From Schaalia odontolytica (GTDB taxonomy: Bacteria > Actinomycetota > Actinomycetes > Actinomycetales > Actinomycetaceae), in contig NZ_PKKM01000017.1 of the NCBI RefSeq assembly GCF_002847525.1, forward strand, positions 1 through 30,676: DNA of 30,676 nucleotides. The letters are read 5' to 3'. The position numbers were made by a program, and so were the translations under genes. The notes under the pieces were generated by a model. The model had not been told where the DNA came from, did not search any database, and was given only the letters and a program-made list of their open reading frames with translations. Position 1 is the first letter of the stretch. Every line of letters begins with the position of its first letter. Below, piece after piece: positions 15,764 through 24,394 of this stretch.

Positions 15764-16789
15764 TCAGTTGACGATCGGCTTGCCGCCGATGGACAGGGGG
15801 GCGCGGCTGCGCGTCTGGGAATCAAGATCCTTCTCCCACGCAGACGCGGCGTGCCAGCTCGAGGGCTGCAACAGACGCAGCGCGCCCATGTCGGCGAGCG
15901 CATCGAGCAGGAGGAAGCGGGGCGTCGGGTAGGGGGCGTCCCACGGGATCGCCGTCCACAGTCCGTTCTGTCCGACGAGGAACTCGCCGCGGTTACGGTC
16001 GTGCAGGTCGTTGGCAGCGGTCTGCGCGTCCCCCTCCGCGGCCCACAGCCAGCGGGTCGTGCGGAAGGCCTCCCAGGCCTCGTCCCACGACGAATAGGAG
16101 TGCTGCAGCGCCCGGTTGATCAGCGCGAGGGTATCCCAGGCCTCGTCCTCACTGAGCCATCCGATGCCCGCGCCCGCGCGCGTCAGGTTCGCCGCACGAA
16201 AGAAATCCCACGCGGCGAAATCGAGGTCCTGGATGCCGCGGTCGTTCGCCAAAAAACGGCGGATGCGCCAGCGGCTCTCCCAATCCTCCATGGAGGAGTC
16301 CGCGGTCTTGCTCAGGCGCGCGATCTCAGACTCGGCCCAGGACTTCTTCTGGCATCGTTCGCGCAGGGCCGCGAAATCCTCGCGGTGCCCCGCGCGCAGG
16401 AGCGAATACAGCTGACGGATGAGACTCTCGCGGTCCGTGATGCCCCAGTCGCGCTCCAGCATGGTTTTCGTGTCCTCCGGGGCCGACAGCGTCAGCTCGT
16501 TGACCGGGTCGCCGTTACACAGCGCGTACACCATGGACGGGGCGAGCAGGCGCGCCCGAGGGTCGGTTGCCATGTCCTCGCGTTTGCCGTGGATCTTCGG
16601 GGTGTGGTGCTCGTTGAGCCTGTTCCAGTCTTTCTCCTTGCCGGCCTTGCGCACGTCACGCGGCGCGGGAACGGCGCCCTTCGCGCGCGCGGCCGCCTGC
16701 TTGACGTAGTGATTCAGCAGGAGCACGACGACGCACCCGATGGCGAACCACACGGGGAAGGGAATCTCGGACAGGAAACTCGCAATCAC
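15764..16789 (-). CDS. Membrane-anchored DUF1266 protein
   Basis: The protein (about 341 residues from this start) has an N-terminal membrane span (FPVWFAIGCVVVLLLNHYV) and a cytoplasmic DUF1266 domain in the C-terminal half. Marks are WESRWRIRRFLANDRGI, AWDFFRAANLTRAGAGIGWL, SEDEAWDTLALI and SYSSWDEAWEAFRTTRWLW. DUF1266 has no assigned biochemical role. The start is uncertain: I chose GTG at 16789, preceded by GGGGG, because the membrane span follows at once. Upstream GTG codons (16822, 16837) and an ATG at 16942 are in frame, but that extension has no membrane or domain character. It is divergent from topA and upstream of the small membrane protein. Its 3' end has a near-copy at 13443-13485, past the ABC-F gene. 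Confidence 0.8.
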   Translation of the reverse strand: MIASFLSEIPFPVWFAIGCVVVLLLNHYVKQAAARAKGAVPAPRDVRKAGKEKDWNRLNEHHTPKIHGKREDMATDPRARLLAPSMVYALCNGDPVNELTLSAPEDTKTMLERDWGITDRESLIRQLYSLLRAGHREDFAALRERCQKKSWAESEIARLSKTADSSMEDWESRWRIRRFLANDRGIQDLDFAAWDFFRAANLTRAGAGIGWLSEDEAWDTLALINRALQHSYSSWDEAWEAFRTTRWLWAAEGDAQTAANDLHDRNRGEFLVGQNGLWTAIPWDAPYPTPRFLLLDALADMGALRLLQPSSWHAASAWEKDLDSQTRSRAPLSIGGKPIVN

Positions 16790-17101
16790 GCCCCCGATTC
16801 TGCCCGATGAAGCACCCGTCACACAAACGATGGACACGATGGGGACGCGGGACGAGGACGGGGCTTCCCCTATGTAATAGGTACCGCCGTGTGCGCCCTC
16901 CGATGCGTCGCCTGGGCGCGCCCGCGCGCGAGAATCGGCCACTGCCTCGTGAATGTCAAACCCGAGCGGCGTGAGACGCGCGGAAGCGGCCCCGGTATCC
17001 AGATGCGGGTGGGACGCGGTAAGGTCCTCCCAGATGCCTCGGCGCGTAGACCCGCCGGTGAGGTGCTACAAATACTGGGGAAGCGACGGAAGGGACCGGC
17101 A

Positions 17102-19846
17102 ATGTCAGCGACGAAGCTCGTGATCGTGGAGTCTCCTGCGAAGGCAGCCACCATCGAGGGATACCTGGGTCCCGACTACCACGTGACGGCCTCCATCGGC
17201 CACATCCGTGACCTCCCGCAGCCCTCCGAGCTGCCCAAGGACATGAAGAAGGGGCCCTTCGGCCGCTTCGCCGTCAACGTGGATGACGGTTTCGCGCCCT
17301 ACTACGTGGTGAACCCGGACAAGAAGAAAAAGGTCACCGAACTCAAGAAGCTCCTCAAGGAGTGCGACGAACTCTATCTGGCAACTGATGAGGACCGCGA
17401 GGGTGAGGCCATCGCGTGGCACCTCCTGCAGGTCTTGAAGCCGAAGGTTCCCGTGCGTCGCATGGTGTTCCACGAAATCACGAAGGAAGCGATCCAGCGC
17501 GCCCTGGAGAACACGCGCGACCTGGACACCGACCTCGTGGACGCGCAGGAGACCCGCCGCATCCTCGACCGCCTCTACGGCTACGAGGTCTCGCCCCTCC
17601 TGTGGCGCAAGATCCGCCCGTCCCTGTCGGCTGGGCGTGTGCAGTCGGTGGCCACGCGCCTCGTGGTCGCCAGGGAACGTGAGCGCATGGCGCACGTGAG
17701 CGCCCAGTACTGGTCGATCGACACGGCTTTCACGTCGGCGGGCCAGGCCTTCGGCGCGCGCGTCTCCTCCGTGGACGGCCACTCGATCGCGACCGGCTCC
17801 GACTTCAGTGAGAAGGGCGAGCTGAGCGCGAAGGCGGCCAAGGCCGGCGTCCTCCACCTGGACGAGGCCACCGCGCGGGCCTATGCGCAGGCGCTGTCGG
17901 ACGCCCCGGCCTCGGTCATCGACTCGGTGACCCGCAAGCCCTACCGTCGCCGTCCGGCCGCCCCCTTCACGACGTCGACCCTCCAGCAGGAGGCCTCGCG
18001 CAAGCTGCACTGGAACGCGTCCTCGACGATGCGCACCGCCCAGTCCCTCTACGAGTCCGGTTACATCACCTACATGCGTACCGACTCCACGGCGCTGTCC
18101 AGCCAGGCGATCCACGCCGCCCGCGAGCAGGCCACCCAGCTCTACGGGGCCGAGGCCGTGGCCGAGTCCCCGCGCCTGTACGGCACCACCTCGAAGGGCG
18201 CCCAGGAGGCGCACGAGGCGATCCGTCCCGCGGGCGACCACTTCCGCACGCCGGGCGAGGTGGCCGGTTCCCTGTCGAAGCAGCAGCTGGCGCTGTATGA
18301 CCTGATTTGGAAGCGCACGGTTGCCTCGCAGATGGCCGACGCTCTCGGCTACACGGCGACGATCCGCGTGCTCACCGGCATCGAGGTCGACGGTAAGCGC
18401 CACGACGTGCTGTCCTCGGCCTCGGGCACGGTCATCACCTCCCCGGGCTTCCGCCTGGCCTACCAGGAGGGCCGTGACCAGGGGCGTTACGACGCGGAAA
18501 AGAACGACGCGGAGAAGACCCTGCCCGACGTCGCTGAGGGCGATCCCGCGACGCTGACTGAGGCCACCCCCGACGGCCACGAGACCCAGCCCCCGGGCCG
18601 CTACACGGAGGCCACGCTGGTCAAGACCATGGAGGAACTCGGCATCGGGCGTCCCTCCACCTACGCGGCTACCATCCAGACGATCGGGGACCGCGGGTAC
18701 GTGACGCACCGCGGCCAGTACCTGGTGCCCACGTGGCTGGCGTTCTCCGTAACGCGCCTGCTCGAGGAGAACCTGGCGAACCTGGTCGACTACGACTTCA
18801 CGGCCTCGATGGAGGGCGACCTGGACCGTATCGCCGCGGGCGAGGAGAATGGCACGGAGTTCCTGACCGGCTTCTTCTTCGGCCCCGACGGCACGGGCGA
18901 GAACGGCGGTCTGCGCCACGACGTCGCCTCCCTGGGTGACGACATCGACGCGCGCGCCGTCAACTCGATCGACCTGGGTCGCGGCGTGACGCTGCGCGTG
19001 GGTCGCTACGGCCCCTACATGGAAAAGGCCGACGGGACGCGCGCGAACGTGCCGCCGGAGGTCGCCCCCGACGAGCTGACGGACGAGCTGGTGGACCAGC
19101 TCTTCTCCCGCGCCGCCGACGACGGCCGCGAGCTGGGCGTCGACCCGGAGACCGGTCACACGATCATCGTTAAAGACGGCCGCTACGGCCCCTACGTCAC
19201 CGAGGTCCTGCCCGAGGCAGCCGATGGCGGCGAGGAGGGCGCGAAGAAGACGAAGAAGGCGGCCGCCAAGCCTCGCACCGCCTCGCTGTTCAAGACCATG
19301 GACATCGCCACCGTCACCCTCGAGGACGCCCTGTCACTGCTGTCCCTGCCGCGCGAGGTGGGCACGGACCCGGCCTCGGGCGAGGTCATCACCGCGCAGA
19401 ACGGCCGCTACGGCCCCTACCTGAAGAAGGGCACGGATTCGCGCACGCTGGCCTCCGAGGACCAGCTGCTGAGCATCACCCTGGACGAGGCCCTGGCCAT
19501 CTACGCGCAGCCCAAGACCCGCGGCCGCGGCACGGCCCGCCCGCCGCTGCGCGAGTTCGGCGAGGACCCGATCTCGGGCAAGAAGGTTACCGTCAAGGAC
19601 GGCCGCTTCGGCCCCTACGTGACGGACGGCGAGACCAACGTGACGGTGCCTCGCGCCGAGACGGTGGAGGACCTGACGGCCGAGCGTGCCTACGAGCTCC
19701 TCGCCGATAAGCGCGCCAAGGGCCCCGCCCCCAAGCGCACGCGCAAGACGGCCGCGAAGAAGACGACGGCCAAGAAGACGACGGCGAAGAAGACCACCGC
19801 GAAGAAGACGGCCACCAAGAAGGCCGCGACGAAGAAGGACAGCTGA
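17102..19846 (+). CDS. topA: DNA topoisomerase I
   Basis: This 914-residue type IA topoisomerase relaxes negative supercoils. The TOPRIM domain starts LVIVESPAKAATIEGYLG, with acidic metal residues in ATDEDREGEAIAWHL. Next are SAGRVQSVATRLVV and the active-site region YITYMRTDS with catalytic Y324, then HEAIRP and GIGRPSTYA. The C-terminal part has repeated GRYGPY/GRFGPYV segments (about 640-840) instead of zinc fingers, as is usual in actinobacteria. It ends in a lysine/alanine/threonine tail built from KKTTA repeats (about 880-914, DNA 19740-19840). The start at 17102 has GGAAGGGA upstream, and TGCTACAAA at 17064-17072 resembles an extended -10 box. The stop overlaps the tmk start by one base (TGATG). 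Confidence 0.98.
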   Translation: MSATKLVIVESPAKAATIEGYLGPDYHVTASIGHIRDLPQPSELPKDMKKGPFGRFAVNVDDGFAPYYVVNPDKKKKVTELKKLLKECDELYLATDEDREGEAIAWHLLQVLKPKVPVRRMVFHEITKEAIQRALENTRDLDTDLVDAQETRRILDRLYGYEVSPLLWRKIRPSLSAGRVQSVATRLVVARERERMAHVSAQYWSIDTAFTSAGQAFGARVSSVDGHSIATGSDFSEKGELSAKAAKAGVLHLDEATARAYAQALSDAPASVIDSVTRKPYRRRPAAPFTTSTLQQEASRKLHWNASSTMRTAQSLYESGYITYMRTDSTALSSQAIHAAREQATQLYGAEAVAESPRLYGTTSKGAQEAHEAIRPAGDHFRTPGEVAGSLSKQQLALYDLIWKRTVASQMADALGYTATIRVLTGIEVDGKRHDVLSSASGTVITSPGFRLAYQEGRDQGRYDAEKNDAEKTLPDVAEGDPATLTEATPDGHETQPPGRYTEATLVKTMEELGIGRPSTYAATIQTIGDRGYVTHRGQYLVPTWLAFSVTRLLEENLANLVDYDFTASMEGDLDRIAAGEENGTEFLTGFFFGPDGTGENGGLRHDVASLGDDIDARAVNSIDLGRGVTLRVGRYGPYMEKADGTRANVPPEVAPDELTDELVDQLFSRAADDGRELGVDPETGHTIIVKDGRYGPYVTEVLPEAADGGEEGAKKTKKAAAKPRTASLFKTMDIATVTLEDALSLLSLPREVGTDPASGEVITAQNGRYGPYLKKGTDSRTLASEDQLLSITLDEALAIYAQPKTRGRGTARPPLREFGEDPISGKKVTVKDGRFGPYVTDGETNVTVPRAETVEDLTAERAYELLADKRAKGPAPKRTRKTAAKKTTAKKTTAKKTTAKKTATKKAATKKDS

Positions 19847-20652
19847 TGGCAGCGCGAGGAGTGTTCATCACCTTCGAAGGTGGCGACGGCTCGGGGAAGT
19901 CCACGCAGATCCAGTCGGTGCGCGACTGGTTCGAGAGCCGTGGCCGCGAGGTCATCGTCACCCGCGAGCCGGGCGGCACCGAGCTGGGCACGGAGATCCG
20001 TCGCCTCGTGCAAAACGGCCCCGAGGACGTCGATGCGCGCACGGAGGCCCTCCTGTACGCGGCCGACCGCGCCTACCACGTCGCCACGGTCATTGCTCCC
20101 GCCCTCGAGCGCGGCGCGGTCGTGCTGGGGGACCGCTACATCGACTCCTCCCTGGCCTACCAGGGTGCGGCCCGCTCCCTCGGCGTGGACGAAATCGCCT
20201 CCCTGTCCGCGTGGGCGACCCGCGGCCTCTACCCCTCGCTGACGTTCCTCCTGGACCTGCCCCCGGAGGTCGGCGCGCGCCGCCGCACCGACGCCCCGGA
20301 CCGCATGGAGCGCGAGTCCATGGATTTCCACGAGCGCGTGCGTCACGAGTACCTGCGCCTCGCGGACGCCGAGCCCGACCGCATCGTCGTCATCGACGCG
20401 GTGGGCACGGTCGACGAGGTTTTCTCCGAGATTCGCGGCGTCCTCGTCGAGCGCTTCGAGGGCGGCTCCGTCACCATCGACGAGGCCCACGACGCTCCCG
20501 TGCCCGCGCCGGATGCCTCGGCCTCGTCCTCTGAGGCCCCCGAGGCCCCCGAGAAACCGCGCGAGAAGAGCGCGAACAAGGGCTCGTCCCGTAAACCCGC
20601 CACCATGGTGGGAGCCCTGGGCGAATCCCAGGGCGCGCTCTGGGATGAATGA
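19846..20652 (+). CDS. tmk: Thymidylate kinase
   Basis: This 268-residue enzyme phosphorylates dTMP to dTDP for DNA synthesis. It has the P-loop FEGGDGSGKST (about 10-20), REPGGTELG (about 41-49), and the DRYIDSSLAYQGA motif (about 96-108), with an arginine-rich lid (RRRTDAPDRMERE). The core ends near residue 210. The extra ~55-residue tail is rich in Ala, Pro, Ser and Glu and looks disordered; such tails are seen in some actinobacterial homologues. The start overlaps the topA stop by one base and the stop abuts holB, so topA-tmk-holB form a translationally coupled unit. Confidence 0.97.
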   Translation: MAARGVFITFEGGDGSGKSTQIQSVRDWFESRGREVIVTREPGGTELGTEIRRLVQNGPEDVDARTEALLYAADRAYHVATVIAPALERGAVVLGDRYIDSSLAYQGAARSLGVDEIASLSAWATRGLYPSLTFLLDLPPEVGARRRTDAPDRMERESMDFHERVRHEYLRLADAEPDRIVVIDAVGTVDEVFSEIRGVLVERFEGGSVTIDEAHDAPVPAPDASASSSEAPEAPEKPREKSANKGSSRKPATMVGALGESQGALWDE

Positions 20653-21842
20653 TGAGCGTCTGGTCCTCGCTCGTCGGACAGGAAGCGGCGGTCGCTAAAC
20701 TCAGCGAGGCCGCGGCGTCCGCCCGCGCGATCGTCGCCTCCCGTGGCGGCTCTCGCGCCTCCGACGACGCGCGCTCCATGAGCCACGCCTGGCTCATCAC
20801 CGGCCCTCCCGGGTCGGGGCGCTCCGTCGCCGCCCGCGCCTTCGCGGCAGCCCTGCAGTGCACGGGCGAGGCCGTGGGGTGCGGCCAGTGCGCCGGATGC
20901 CGCACGACGATGGGCCGCACGAACGCCGACGTCGTCTTCGCGGCCACTGAGACCTCGATCATCAACGTGGAGACCGCGCGTTCCCTCGTGCTGCAGGCGC
21001 AGTCCTCGCCCTCCCAGGGGCTGTGGCGAGTCATCGTCGTCGAGGACGCGGACCGCCTCGGCGAGTCAGGTGCGAACGCCCTGCTCAAGGCCATCGAGGA
21101 GCCGCCCGAGCACACCGTATGGCTGCTGTGCGCCCCCAGCCCCGAGGACATGATCGCGACGATCCGCTCGCGTTGCCGCCACCTCGGCCTGCGTATCCCC
21201 ACCGCCAGCGCGGTCGCCGACCTGCTCGTGCGCGAGGGCGTCGCCACCCCAGATGTCGCGCTGGAGGCTGCGCGCGCCGCCCAGTCGCACATCGGCCTGG
21301 CGCGCGCGCTCGCCCGCGACCCCCAGATGCGCGAACGCCGCCGAGCCATCATCACCGCCCCCGCCTCCGTGCGCAGCGTCGGCGAGGCCGTCATGGCCGC
21401 CGACCGCCTCCTCGAGACCGCGAAAGCCCAGGCCGACGCGCAGGTTAGTGAACGAAACGCCCGCGAAAAGGCGGAGCTGCTGCGTCAGCTCGGCATGGAC
21501 GAGGGCGAGAGCGCCACCAAGGCCTCGCGCACGATGATCCGCCAGCTCGAGGAAGACCAGAAGCGCCGCTCCAAGCGCGCCCTCACCGACGCGATCGACC
21601 GCGCCCTCATCGACCTGCTCGCGATCTACCGCGACGTCCTCATGGTCCAGGTGGGCGGGGACGGCGAGCTTATCAACACGGACCTGTCCGATCTGGTGCA
21701 CGAGATTGCGCAGGATTCCACGCCTCGCCAGACCCTCGCGCGCGTCGACCACATCGAGACCGCGCGCAAGCGCCTCGTGTCGAATGGAAACCCCCTGCTG
21801 GTCCTGGAGGACATGGCGATTTCGTTGCGCCCCCAGGCGTGA
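20652..21842 (+). CDS. holB: DNA polymerase III subunit delta prime
   Basis: This ~396-residue clamp-loader subunit helps load the sliding clamp in replication. It begins VWSSLVGQEAAVAKL and has an AAA+ P-loop GPPGSGRS, where Arg replaces the usual Lys, consistent with a subunit that need not hydrolyse ATP. A zinc-binding cysteine set follows (LQC, then VGCGQCAGC), then VVEDADRLGESGANALLKAIEEPP and the SRC motif in TIRSRCRHL. Two adjacent ATG codons (20649, 20652) are possible; I chose the second, which overlaps the tmk stop by one base. The C-terminal helical domain spans the last ~150 residues. It is the last gene of the topA operon before a separate promoter at 21866. Confidence 0.95.
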   Translation: MSVWSSLVGQEAAVAKLSEAAASARAIVASRGGSRASDDARSMSHAWLITGPPGSGRSVAARAFAAALQCTGEAVGCGQCAGCRTTMGRTNADVVFAATETSIINVETARSLVLQAQSSPSQGLWRVIVVEDADRLGESGANALLKAIEEPPEHTVWLLCAPSPEDMIATIRSRCRHLGLRIPTASAVADLLVREGVATPDVALEAARAAQSHIGLARALARDPQMRERRRAIITAPASVRSVGEAVMAADRLLETAKAQADAQVSERNAREKAELLRQLGMDEGESATKASRTMIRQLEEDQKRRSKRALTDAIDRALIDLLAIYRDVLMVQVGGDGELINTDLSDLVHEIAQDSTPRQTLARVDHIETARKRLVSNGNPLLVLEDMAISLRPQA

Positions 21843-21865
21843 AAACTGACCCAGCGTTTCTCCGT

Positions 21866-21871
21866 TACAAT
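21866..21871 (+). promoter_or_regulatory. -10 box for a probably leaderless hydrolase mRNA
   Basis: TACAAT at 21866-21871 ends seven bases before the ATG at 21879, which would place the transcription start at or next to the start codon. No Shine-Dalgarno sequence is seen. No strong -35 hexamer is present. Confidence 0.55.
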
Positions 21872-21878
21872 CGGGGCC

Positions 21879-23489
21879 ATGAAGACTCGCTCCATCGCGG
21901 CCGGCGCCGTCGCTATCCTCGCTGTCGTCGCGATTGTCCTGACCATCATCGGCTATTACGGAACCCAGCGTAAAGGGCCGGTGCCCCAGGCGACGGCTAC
22001 CTCCTCGGCCGCTCCCATCCCGGTCCAGTCGGGCTCCACCCAGTCCTACTACGAGCAGGCGATCGATTGGGGCGTGTGCGCGGAGGGGACCTTCGACTCC
22101 TTCCAGGGCATCAACTCTTCCAACGCGAGCGAGTACCAGTGCGCGTTCCTCAAGGCACCCCTCGACTGGTCGAACCCTGACGGCGACCAGATCACGCTCG
22201 CGCTGGCCATCCACCGCTCCGGCGTGGAGAACGCGCCCGCGCTCTTCATCAACCCGGGTGGCCCCGGTGGCGCCGTCGTCTCCTCGCTGCCCTACTACGC
22301 GGCGCAGGGAATCGGTGAAGCTGTCGTCAAGGCCTACGACATCGTGGCCCTCGACCCGCGCGGCGTGGGCGACTCGACCCCCGTCTTCTGCATGACCGAC
22401 CTGGAGAAGGACGAACGTAACGACGGCGACGATGAGGACACCGCCGACGAATCCCCCCAGTCTGCGGTCGCCGAAGTGCAGGAGGACTCACGAGTGTTCG
22501 CGGCGGGATGCCGCGAACACTCGGGCAGCCTGTTTGAGCACATCGACACCGTCAGCGCCGCCCGCGACTTCGACATGGTGCGCGCCGTCCTCGGGCAGGA
22601 AACCCTGAACCTGCTCGGCTACTCCTACGGCACCTTCCTCGGTGCCACCTACGCCGGGCTCTTCCCTGAGCGCGTCGGCCGCTTCGTGCTCGACGGCGCC
22701 CTCGACCCGACCCTCAGCGTCAACGAGGTCTCGGCCCTCCAGATGCGCGGCCTCGACGCCTCGCTCCAGCACTGGATCTCCGACTGCGCGACCCAGGCCT
22801 CGTGCCCGATGGGCCGCAGCCTCGACGAGGGAATCCAGACCGTGCGCTCCTTCCTCGACTCGCTCGAGGACAGCCCGATGCGCACGAACGACCCGGCGCG
22901 CCCGCTCACCGAAAATCTAGCCGTGACCGCGCTGACCGGCGCCATGTATAACACCCAGTGGTGGCCGCAGCTCACGCAGGCCTTCGGAATGGCGTGGCAG
23001 AAGGGCGACGGTAGCGGTCTGCTCGCCATCGCTGACACTCTCAACTCGCGTAACCCCGACGGCACCTACCAGGACAATTCCTTCGACGCGATCAACGCGA
23101 TCAACAACCTCGACTATTCGCCCGAAGGAAACATCGATGAGTGGGCCGCACAGGTAGCGACCCTGAAGAGTGAACTTCCGATCCTCGGCAAGTACGTCGG
23201 CTACCCGTCGGCAGCCCTCGAAGCCTGGCCGACCAAGCACGCCAAGCGTTCTCGCATCACCGCTCAGGGCGCAGCCCCCATTGTCGTCATCGGCACCACC
23301 CACGACCCGGCGACGCCTTACTCCATGGCGCAGGGCCTGTCCGGGCAGCTCGCCAGCGGCGTCCTCGTCTCCGTCGAGGGCTGGAACCACACCGCGTACC
23401 GTCGCGGTGCCAGCCCGTGCGTCGTACGCGCCGTCGAGGACTACTTCGTGAAGGGAACCGTCCCCGCCGACGGCCTCATGTGCGAGTAG
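21879..23489 (+). CDS. Alpha/beta hydrolase with TAP-like C-terminal domain, exported or membrane-anchored
   Basis: This 536-residue protein resembles actinobacterial tripeptidyl aminopeptidases (SlpD/SlpE and TAP type). A basic N-terminus and hydrophobic segment (AIAAGAVAILAVV-like, residues 6-27) act as signal or anchor; no lipobox is seen. The oxyanion-hole motif NPGGPGG lies near 125-131. The catalytic triad is S249 (in GYSYGT), D476 (in HDPATP) and H504 (in GWNHTAY); the last two lie in the TAP-like C-terminal domain. An acidic low-complexity insert (ERNDGDDEDTADES) lies near 175-190. It likely cleaves peptides in the envelope or outside the cell; exact substrate is unknown. It follows holB by 36 bp but has its own -10 box, so independent transcription is likely. 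Confidence 0.9.
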   Translation: MKTRSIAAGAVAILAVVAIVLTIIGYYGTQRKGPVPQATATSSAAPIPVQSGSTQSYYEQAIDWGVCAEGTFDSFQGINSSNASEYQCAFLKAPLDWSNPDGDQITLALAIHRSGVENAPALFINPGGPGGAVVSSLPYYAAQGIGEAVVKAYDIVALDPRGVGDSTPVFCMTDLEKDERNDGDDEDTADESPQSAVAEVQEDSRVFAAGCREHSGSLFEHIDTVSAARDFDMVRAVLGQETLNLLGYSYGTFLGATYAGLFPERVGRFVLDGALDPTLSVNEVSALQMRGLDASLQHWISDCATQASCPMGRSLDEGIQTVRSFLDSLEDSPMRTNDPARPLTENLAVTALTGAMYNTQWWPQLTQAFGMAWQKGDGSGLLAIADTLNSRNPDGTYQDNSFDAINAINNLDYSPEGNIDEWAAQVATLKSELPILGKYVGYPSAALEAWPTKHAKRSRITAQGAAPIVVIGTTHDPATPYSMAQGLSGQLASGVLVSVEGWNHTAYRRGASPCVVRAVEDYFVKGTVPADGLMCE

Positions 23490-23528
23490 GGACGTGACTC
23501 ACGACATCCCCTTGGTGGGTGTCCTGGT

Positions 23529-23558
23529 TTGCGTTCGGCGCGATTCGTCCAGTAGAGT
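23529..23558 (+). promoter_or_regulatory. Probable tRNA-Thr promoter
   Basis: TTGCGT at 23529-23534 and TAGAGT at 23553-23558 are separated by 18 bp and lie about 47 bp upstream of the tRNA, which fits a -35/-10 pair. Confidence 0.5.
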
Positions 23559-23604
23559 TGTGCCGTTGCCTGCACGCCCCGGAGACGGTGGAACGGCAGG
23601 CGCG

Positions 23605-23677
23605 GCCGCCTTAGCTCAGTCGGCAGAGCGATTCACTCGTAATGAATAGGTCGTGGGTTCGATTCCCACAGGCGGCT
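23605..23677 (+). tRNA. tRNA-Thr (anticodon CGT)
   Basis: A 73-nt cloverleaf is visible. Acceptor arms GCCGCCT (23605-23611) and AGGCGGC (23670-23676) pair, followed by discriminator T. The D-arm has TAGCTCAGTCGG, the anticodon stem ATTCA/TGAAT holds the loop CTCGTAA with anticodon CGT at 23638-23640, and the T-arm is GTGGG TTCGATT CCCAC. CCA is not encoded. It reads ACG codons. A terminator follows directly. No duplicated 3' end that would mark an integrated element is seen downstream. Confidence 0.97.
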
Positions 23678-23683
23678 CAGATA

Positions 23684-23712
23684 CGCCCACCCGGTACCGG
23701 GTGGGCGTTTTT
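23684..23712 (+). terminator. Intrinsic terminator after tRNA-Thr
   Basis: A 12-bp perfect palindrome, CGCCCACCCGGT/ACCGGGTGGGCG (23684-23707), is followed by TTTTT (23708-23712). Confidence 0.93.
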
Positions 23713-23842
23713 GTATGCGTGTGTGGTGCTGCGGTGTTGCTTGTGACGCCGCTGGTGTTCCGGGTGCCGTCGGGCCGGGCCGCTTGGTGCGCCCGTGGGC
23801 GGCGGCCCGCCCGCGAGCCGTCCGCGCCGCGAGCTTCGCTCG

Positions 23843-23972
23843 GCGCGTCGTCTCGAAGCCCGGCCAGGCCCCGCCACCGCCCACGGGCGCCGCAGCCTGG
23901 CCCACCGGCGCCCTCCACACCGGCGGGGCCGGGTCGCTGATGTGTGGCTCTGCGCGTCGTCTCGAAGCCCGG
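23843..23972 (+). repeat. 21-bp direct repeat pair
   Basis: The 21-bp sequence starting GCGCGTCGTCTCGAAGCCCG occurs exactly at 23843-23863 and 23952-23972, 109 bp apart. Its function is unknown. Confidence 0.8.
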
Positions 23973-23995
23973 TTTTGGTTGCCAAACAGCAATTC

Positions 23996-24098
23996 CGCAC
24001 GTAATTCCCGTTTCACTGTTTCAAACTTTGAATTCGTATCGTTGGAATTGCAACGTTTTCGTGAGGTCTTAAACAATGACCGAGATAAATTACGTGCG
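23996..24098 (+). repeat. 103-bp element, copy 1, with terminal inverted repeats
   Basis: The element begins CGCACGTAATT and ends AATTACGTGCG, an 11-bp perfect terminal inverted repeat. Its reverse-complement relative at 28010-28112 has exactly the same length. I count 67 of 103 identical positions, concentrated in blocks: the two ends, TTTGAA at 32-37, GGAATTGCAACGTTT at 49-63 and TGACC at 82-86. GC is about 41 percent, well below the neighbouring genes. No protein is encoded. Confidence 0.88.
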
Positions 24099-24174
24099 AA
24101 ATTTATCCGGTGCTTGTCTCACCGTTGTGCGTGGAGCTCCGCAGCTGGGTCTACCAATCCCTCCGCACGGGAAG

Positions 24175-24260
24175 CAATGGGGGGTTTTGCAGCATTAGAA
24201 GCTGGCTGGCGGCGTATCTCCGGCGTGTCGCAGCTCTAATGATGCAATTCCCCCCGATTG
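24175..24260. repeat. Large imperfect inverted repeat 1
   Basis: Arms 24175-24205 and 24230-24260 pair imperfectly: the left arm holds CAATGGGGGG, TTGCA and CATTAG-AAGCTG, and the right arm holds their complements (CAGCT-CTAATG, TGCAA, CCCCCC-ATTG). The predicted hairpin has a roughly 25-nt loop. It may be part of a structured RNA or a palindromic mobile remnant. Confidence 0.65.
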
Positions 24261-24274
24261 GTGGCGGTGATCTC

Positions 24275-24367
24275 GCAGTTTGCAGTGGTGTCGTGGCCAA
24301 ACTGCAGACCCATTGGGTGAAAAGACTCCAAAAACGGCTGTTTTTGCTGAATGGGTCTGCGATTTGG
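24275..24367. repeat. Large inverted repeat 2 with competing stems
   Basis: CCAAACTGCAGACCCATT (24297-24314) pairs with AATGGGTCTGCGATTTGG (24350-24367) at 16 of 18 positions. Inside lies a second hairpin AAAAAC-GGCT-GTTTTT (24330-24345). The left arm can instead pair with GCAGTTTG at 24275-24282 through CAAACTGC at 24298-24305. Two mutually exclusive stems over one segment are typical of attenuators or riboswitch-like RNAs, but no downstream gene is close enough to assign a target. Confidence 0.6.
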
Positions 24368-24394
24368 CGGAATCGATCGCTGTCGTGGTGTGTT

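Noticed and set aside
17105..19159. 684-codon minus-strand open frame opposite topA
   Set aside because: It is antisense to a clear topoisomerase gene and has no recognisable family.
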